The notes beneath the pieces are model-generated. The model ran no database searches. It was given only the letters and a program-made list of their open reading frames with translations, and was not told where the DNA came from. Below, in pieces: positions 59,208-64,000 of a stretch of 64,000 nucleotides of DNA. Each line of letters begins with the position of its first letter. The stretch's first letter is position 1. Source of the stretch: Afifella pfennigii DSM 17143 (lineage in GTDB: Bacteria > Pseudomonadota > Alphaproteobacteria > Rhizobiales > Afifellaceae); assembly GCF_000688515.1 (NCBI RefSeq), contig NZ_JHZK01000015.1, positions 1 to 64,000 of the forward strand. Direction: 5' to 3'. The translations under genes were made by a program, and so were the position numbers.

Positions 59208-62200
59208 TCATTCCGCCGGCTCGGGGGAGCTGGCTGGCGAATGATGCGGTCGCCAGCCGGTCTTCTCCCGCATCCATTGGAAGACACCGAACAGCAGCGG
59301 AATGAGGAAGATGCCGATGGTCGCCGCGGCGATCATGCCGGCAAAGACCGGGATGCCGACGGCCTGCATGGAGCCGGCGCCGGGGCCGCTTGCGCGCACC
59401 AGCGGAATGAGGCCGGCGATGAAGGCGAAGCTGGTCATCATCACCGGACGGAACCGCAACCTGGCGCCTTCCATGGCCGCGGCGTGCAGATCCCAGCCCT
59501 CCTCGCGCTTTTCCAGTGCGAAAGCGTTGATGAGGATGGCGTTTTTGGCCGACAGCGCGATCAAAACGACGATGCCGATCTGCGCATAGAGGCTGAAGTT
59601 GGCGCCCAGGAACCAGATCGCGAACATGGCGCCGAACATGGCGCTCGCCGTCGACAGAAGCACCGGTATCGGCACGTTCCAGCTCTCGTAGAGCGCCACC
59701 AGGAAGAGATAGGCGAAGATGATGGCGGCGCCGAGGATGAGCGGCGTCTGCCCGGCCGATTGCTTCTGCTCCAGCGCTTGGCCGGTCCATTCATAGGCGT
59801 AGCCCGCCGGCAGCGTCTCGGCGACCCGTTCCATCGCTTCGGTGGCATCGCCGTCGCCGTAGCCGGGAGCGGGCGAGCCCTGAATGGAGACGGCCCGATA
59901 ATTGTTGTAGCGCGTCAGGCTGCGTGGTCCGACCGATAGCTCGGCCCGCGCGAAGGAGGAGAGCGGCACCATCTCGCCGGCTTTGTTGCGCACCTCGATA
60001 TCGTAGATGTCCGAAATGGAGGTGCGGAACTCCTTCTCGGCCTGCATGCGCACCGTCCAGGTGCGGCCGAAAAGGTTGAAGTCGTTGATGTAATAGCCGC
60101 CGAAGGTGGATTGCAGGGCGGCGAAGATATCGCTGATCGGCACGCCGAGCGTCTGCGCCTTGATGCGGTCGATCTCAAGGCGGATCTGCGGCGTCTCGGC
60201 CTCGAAATTGGCATAGACGCGGGCGAGCTCGGGAACCTGGTTGGCCTGCACGACGAGGCTGCGCATGACGGCGGCGATCTCCGCCGGATCCTGGCCTTGC
60301 AGGGCTTCCAGCACGAATTCGAAACCGCCGAAGGAGCCGACACCGGAGATGGCCGGCGGCTGCAGCGGGATGAACTGCGCGTCGGGGATGGTCGACAGCC
60401 CGCCATACAGACGGCCGATGACCGCATTGATCGACAGTTCGGGGGTCTGGCGCTCCTCGTAATCCTTCAGCCCGAGGAACATCAGGCCGGCATTGGAGGC
60501 CGCGCCGCCGCCCAGAAGGTCGAAGCCCAGCACGGTGCCGACGCTGTCGACGCCGGGATCCTCACGGATAATCGCCTCCGCTTTCTGCGCGGCGATATCG
60601 GTGCGGTTCAGCGAGGCGCCGGCCGGCAGGTTCATGATGACGATGACGAAGCCCTTGTCCTCGTTGGGCAGGAAGCCGGCCGGGGTGCGCAGGAACATGT
60701 AGCCCGTGGCCACCGCGAGCGCGATCAGCGCCACGATGCCGATCACCGCCACGTTCATCAGCTTGCCGATGATCCAGGCATAGCCGTGACCGATCTTGTC
60801 GATGGCGCGGGTGATGCCGCGCATGAAACCGACCGGTTCGCTGGAGCGCAGGAACATGGCGCACAGCGCCGGCGAAAGCGTCAGCGCGTTGACGGCCGAG
60901 ATGACCATCGCCGCGGAGATGGCGACGGCGAATTGTCGGAAGAGGGCGCCGGAGGAGCCGGGCAGGAAGGCGACGGGCACGAACACCGACAACAGCACCA
61001 GCGTGATGGCGATGATCGGACCGACGATCTCGCCCATGGCCTTGTGGGTCGCCTCCTGCGGGGTGAGGTGAGGCTCCTCCTCAATCACCCTTTCCACGTT
61101 CTCCACCACGATGATGGCGTCGTCGACGACGATGCCGATGGCCAGAACCAGGGCGAGCAGCGAGATGGTGTTGGCGCTGTAGCCGAAGGCGTACATGATC
61201 GCCAGCGCGCCGATGATGGCGACCGGCACGGCGATCATCGGGATGAGCGTTGCCCTCAGCCGGCCGAGGAAGACGAAGACGACGACGGCGACGAGAGCGA
61301 AGGCTTCCAGAATGGTGAAGATCACCTTCTCGATCATCGTGCCGACGAAATCGGCGGCGTTGTAGACGTAGGTGTATTCCAGCCCCTCAGGAAAGCGGCT
61401 CGACAGCTCTTCCAGCTTCTCCGACACCCGGGTTGCGACGGTGACGGCGTTGGCGCCCGGCGACAGATAGGTGGCGACGGCGGCCATGGGGTTGCCGTTG
61501 TAGCGCGCGATGACGCCGTAGCTTTCCGAATCGAGCTCCACCCGCGCCACGTCGCCGAGGCGCACCATGGAGCCGTCCGGATTGGAGCGCAGGACGATGT
61601 TGCGGAACTCTTCGACGGTGCTCAGCCGGCCCTGCGTGTTGATCGTCAATTCCAGCCGTTGCGCGTCCACCAGAGGAGCGGCGCCGAGCTTGCCGGCGGC
61701 CGCCTGCAGGTTCTGCGATTCCACCGCCGCGGCGATGTCGGCGGGCGTCAGGTCGAGATTGGTCAGCTTCTGCGGTTCGAGCCAGATGCGCATGGCATAG
61801 TCGCGCTCGCCGAAGACCTGAACGTTGCCGACGCCGTTCACCCGCTTCAATTCGTCGATGACGTTGATGGAGATGAAGTTCGACAGGAAGAGCTCGTCGA
61901 AGCGGTTGTCGGGCGAGTGGAACAGGAAGACCTGCAGCTGGTCGGTGGCGGCGCGCGTGACGCTGAGGCCGACATCGCGCACCTCCGCGGGAAGCTGGCT
62001 CTCCACCTGGGCGACGCGGTTCTGCACGTTGATGGCCGCCACGTCGGGGTCGGTGCCCAGCTCGAAGGTGATGTTGAGCTGGTAGGAGCCGTCCGAGCTC
62101 GACGTCGACTTCATGTAGCGCATGTCCTCCACGCCGTTGATGGCGCTTTCGAGGGGCTGCGCGATGGCTTGCTCGACGGTCTCGGCGCTGGCGCCGACAT

Positions 62201-62348
62201 ATTGGGTGGAGACGCTGATCGTCGGCGGCGCGATGTCCGGATATTGCGCCACCGGGATGACGGCGAGCGAAATCAGCCCGACGAGCGTGATCAGGATGGA
62301 GATGACGAAGGCGAGCCGCGGCCGCCGGATGAAGAGATCGAAGATCAT
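59208..62348 (-). CDS. RND efflux transporter permease (HAE1 family)
   Basis: 1046 aa, the normal length for AcrB/MexB-type proton-driven multidrug pumps. [40 protein letters not shown] and [20 protein letters not shown] at the N-terminus; [20 protein letters not shown] in TM4 holds the paired Asp of the proton relay; [20 protein letters not shown] opens the second porter half. Two homologous halves of 6 TM each. Works with the adaptor encoded upstream (28-bp gap). No outer-membrane factor gene is adjacent. Substrates unknown; commonly drugs, dyes, detergents. Confidence 0.94.
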   Translation of the reverse strand: MIFDLFIRRPRLAFVISILITLVGLISLAVIPVAQYPDIAPPTISVSTQYVGASAETVEQAIAQPLESAINGVEDMRYMKSTSSSDGSYQLNITFELGTDPDVAAINVQNRVAQVESQLPAEVRDVGLSVTRAATDQLQVFLFHSPDNRFDELFLSNFISINVIDELKRVNGVGNVQVFGERDYAMRIWLEPQKLTNLDLTPADIAAAVESQNLQAAAGKLGAAPLVDAQRLELTINTQGRLSTVEEFRNIVLRSNPDGSMVRLGDVARVELDSESYGVIARYNGNPMAAVATYLSPGANAVTVATRVSEKLEELSSRFPEGLEYTYVYNAADFVGTMIEKVIFTILEAFALVAVVVFVFLGRLRATLIPMIAVPVAIIGALAIMYAFGYSANTISLLALVLAIGIVVDDAIIVVENVERVIEEEPHLTPQEATHKAMGEIVGPIIAITLVLLSVFVPVAFLPGSSGALFRQFAVAISAAMVISAVNALTLSPALCAMFLRSSEPVGFMRGITRAIDKIGHGYAWIIGKLMNVAVIGIVALIALAVATGYMFLRTPAGFLPNEDKGFVIVIMNLPAGASLNRTDIAAQKAEAIIREDPGVDSVGTVLGFDLLGGGAASNAGLMFLGLKDYEERQTPELSINAVIGRLYGGLSTIPDAQFIPLQPPAISGVGSFGGFEFVLEALQGQDPAEIAAVMRSLVVQANQVPELARVYANFEAETPQIRLEIDRIKAQTLGVPISDIFAALQSTFGGYYINDFNLFGRTWTVRMQAEKEFRTSISDIYDIEVRNKAGEMVPLSSFARAELSVGPRSLTRYNNYRAVSIQGSPAPGYGDGDATEAMERVAETLPAGYAYEWTGQALEQKQSAGQTPLILGAAIIFAYLFLVALYESWNVPIPVLLSTASAMFGAMFAIWFLGANFSLYAQIGIVVLIALSAKNAILINAFALEKREEGWDLHAAAMEGARLRFRPVMMTSFAFIAGLIPLVRASGPGAGSMQAVGIPVFAGMIAAATIGIFLIPLLFGVFQWMREKTGWRPHHSPASSPEPAE

Positions 62349-62376
62349 GAGGGGTGCTCGGCCGCTCCGCTTGAGG

Positions 62377-63558
62377 CTATCGGTCGGTGGAAGCCGTCGC
62401 CTGCTTGGTTGGTGTCGCGTCCTGTGGCACCACCTGCATGCCGGGCCGCACCTTCTGCTGGCCGGCGACGATGACGCGGTCGCCGGCGACGAGACCGCCG
62501 GTGATGACGATGGCGGGGCCGCGCTGCTCGCCGGTGGTGATGCGCCGCTGCTCCACCTTGTCCTCGCCGTTGACGAGCAGCGTGTAGGTTCCCTGCTGGT
62601 CGATGAGGAGGGCCGATTGCGGCATCATCAGTTTCTCTTCCGGCGTCTTGGCGGCGACGATCGCATCGACGAGCTGCTTGTCGTAGAGCAGGCGATCGGG
62701 ATTGGGCATGGAGGCGTGCATCATCACCGAATCGGTGCCTTCATTGGCCTCGATGTTGGTGAACAGAATGTCGCCCTGATGCGGGTATTCGCTGCCATCG
62801 GCGAGGCGCAGCTTCACCGCCACTTCGTCCTTGCGTTTGGCGTAACCGTCCTCGCCGACCAGCAGATGCTGGGGGACCGGGAAAGCGACCCGCATCGGAT
62901 CCTGCTGGACGATGCGTGCCAGCGGGCCGCTATCGGGCCCCACCAGGGCGCCCTGCGAGAACGAGGCGATGCCGATGCGGCCGCTGATGGGCGCTGCGAT
63001 CTGGGTATAGCCGAGGTCGAGCCTGGCAAGGCGCAGCGCCGCCTCCTGCTGGCGTAGCGTGGCTTCGGCCTGATCGCGGTTGGCCCGCGCCTCGTCGAGG
63101 GCGGCCTGCGATGCGGTGCGGCGCTCGATCAGCGTCTGCTGGCGCTCGTAGTTGAGCTGGGTGAGCTCCAGCGCCGCCCGCGCGCTTTGCACGGCAGCTT
63201 CCGCGCGCGCCACCGCCGCCTCGTAGGGCGCAGGATCGATGGTGAAGAGGATATCGCCCTTTTCCACCTCTGCGCCTTCCTCGAATTGCCGCGGCCCGAG
63301 ATAGCCCTGGACTCGCGCCAGCACCTCCACGCTTTCGGCGGCCTCTACCCGGCCGGTGAAGGTTTCCTGCTCCGTCACATCGGCGAGCCGGACCTGCTCC
63401 ACGGTGACGGCGGGAGGCGGAGCCTCGCCGGGCGCGCCCTGGGCATGGGCGGGCGCGAGGAACGGTGCGGCGAGCAGCGCCGCCGTGCCAAGGCCAATCA
63501 ACGCCACCTGCATCCGGCGTGCCGAGGCTCGACGGCACGAAGAAACTCGCTTGTGCAT
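62377..63558 (-). CDS. RND efflux periplasmic adaptor (membrane fusion protein)
   Basis: 393 aa from ATG 63558. N-terminal signal/anchor (MQVALIGLGTAALLAAPFLA after a basic leader), then EQETFTGRVEAAESVEVLAR, the lipoyl half-motif VQGYLGPRQFEEGAEVEKGD, a coiled-coil hairpin (ARAEAAVQSARAALELTQLN, RANRDQAEATLRQQEAALRL), TQIAAPISGRIG and the barrel and membrane-proximal parts ending GGLVAGDRVIVAGQQKVRPG. Links the RND pump to an outer-membrane channel. A frame extension to 63813 is not supported. First gene of the efflux operon. Confidence 0.92.
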   Translation of the reverse strand: MHKRVSSCRRASARRMQVALIGLGTAALLAAPFLAPAHAQGAPGEAPPPAVTVEQVRLADVTEQETFTGRVEAAESVEVLARVQGYLGPRQFEEGAEVEKGDILFTIDPAPYEAAVARAEAAVQSARAALELTQLNYERQQTLIERRTASQAALDEARANRDQAEATLRQQEAALRLARLDLGYTQIAAPISGRIGIASFSQGALVGPDSGPLARIVQQDPMRVAFPVPQHLLVGEDGYAKRKDEVAVKLRLADGSEYPHQGDILFTNIEANEGTDSVMMHASMPNPDRLLYDKQLVDAIVAAKTPEEKLMMPQSALLIDQQGTYTLLVNGEDKVEQRRITTGEQRGPAIVITGGLVAGDRVIVAGQQKVRPGMQVVPQDATPTKQATASTDR

Positions 63559-63847
63559 AAGGGCTACCGGTTGGTTGCAAGGGAGCCTCTGCGCCACGCC
63601 GGCGCCGGCATCCATGTCGGGGGGTTGAGATAATACCGCCCGGCGCAAATGCAAACCCCGCCCGAGGTTACAGCTTCGCAACGTTGCCACTGTGGCGCGC
63701 CGACCACGCCGTGCGCGGCAGGGCGGGATGCCGAGCCCGCCAGCGCCGCCTCCTGAACCGGCGGGGCGGCTCTGTCGCCGGCTTCGCGCCACGGGGCCGC
63801 CGTGTGCCTCCATACAGCCCTACGACATCGGGCCGGGACCGCGCCCC

Positions 63848-64000
63848 TCAGCTATCGGCGGCAACCGCCTGGCTCGTGCCGCGCAGGAAGTCGAAGTCGC
63901 AGCCCTCATCGGCCTGCAGCACATGCTCGTCGTAGAGGCGGTGTCTCAACATCGCCTTCAGCGCGCTTCTCATCATCCGCATGACGCCGGCCGTCTCGCT
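63848..64000 (-). CDS. unidentified protein, C-terminal 50 residues
   Basis: Open frame entering from the right edge and ending with TGA at 63850-63848. Reads SETAGVMRMMRSALKAMLRH, RLYDEHVLQADEGCDFDFLR, GTSQAVAADS. Looks like genuine coding sequence by codon pattern, but I do not recognise the family. A TetR-type regulator would be common upstream of an RND operon, but nothing in these residues shows it. 289 bp separate it from the adaptor gene, a stretch with no other gene. Confidence 0.5.
   Translation of the reverse strand, partial: SETAGVMRMMRSALKAMLRHRLYDEHVLQADEGCDFDFLRGTSQAVAADS

Noticed and set aside
60111-62474. 787-codon plus-strand open frame opposite the RND permease
   Set aside because: Asp/Gly/Arg/His-rich antisense artefact; the RND permease on the minus strand is unambiguous.

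Overview
The window is GC-rich, densely packed chromosomal DNA from an alphaproteobacterium, most likely order Hyphomicrobiales (Rhizobiales). The grounds are the DUF3572-divK-pleD cell-cycle locus, a complete aapJQMP general amino-acid ABC transporter, an NDUFS4-type complex I subunit, a DksA-like C4 zinc-finger protein and a DinB with an N-terminal zinc ribbon. No rRNA, insertion sequence, integrase, phage gene or CRISPR array is visible. There is one tRNA (Arg, anticodon TCT) and one nested inverted-repeat element just downstream of it.

Layout. 0-6.3 kb (minus strand): vitamin B12 locus with a PduO adenosyltransferase, a cobalamin riboswitch, a btuB receptor broken by an in-frame amber codon, btuF, a btuC-type permease, a btuD-type ATPase and the 5' stub of a second binding protein; then two small genes. 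6.5-12.1 kb (minus): dipeptide-type ABC transporter dppA-dppB-dppCD(fused)-dppF. 12.3-28.7 kb: a large catabolic island with an M20 carbamoylase/amidase, a DctPQM TRAP transporter, an IclR regulator, HyuA/HyuB, two class III aminotransferases (the second resembling beta-phenylalanine aminotransferases), a GntR/FCD regulator, a fumarylacetoacetase-fold hydrolase and a TAXI-type TRAP transporter. 28.7-31.6 kb: DksA-like protein, NAD(P)-binding epimerase, NDUFS4-like subunit, tRNA-Arg, repeat element, small membrane protein. 31.6-36.6 kb: glycerate kinase, then a four-gene envelope operon (ArnT-type glycosyltransferase, PAP2 phosphatase, DPM1-type GT2, LAB_N protein). 36.6-42.6 kb: cystathionine beta-lyase-type enzyme and aapJQMP. 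42.7-47.5 kb: an unusual two-TM protein, an AI-2E family transporter and an OmpA-like protein with a long Pro/Ala/Glu linker. 47.6-50.8 kb (minus): cysK-alaX-sseA-GNAT operon. 51.1-54.8 kb: JmjC-like cupin, FemAB/CelD-like acyltransferase and polysaccharide flippase. 54.8-59.2 kb: DUF1508, dinB, DUF3572, divK, pleD and a small protein. 59.2-63.6 kb (minus): RND efflux permease and adaptor. The right edge holds the C-terminus of an unidentified gene.

How it may work together. The 12-29 kb island reads as uptake plus breakdown of an amide or ureido compound: ring opening (HyuAB), decarbamoylation (M20), transamination (one enzyme of beta-amino-acid type) and C-C cleavage (FAH fold), with local IclR and GntR control. 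The dctPQM and hyu promoters share a 17-bp motif and AT-rich palindromes that overlap their -10 boxes, which suggests IclR controls both. The least familiar units are the cupin/acyltransferase/flippase trio at 51-55 kb and the two-TM protein at 42.7-44.2 kb.
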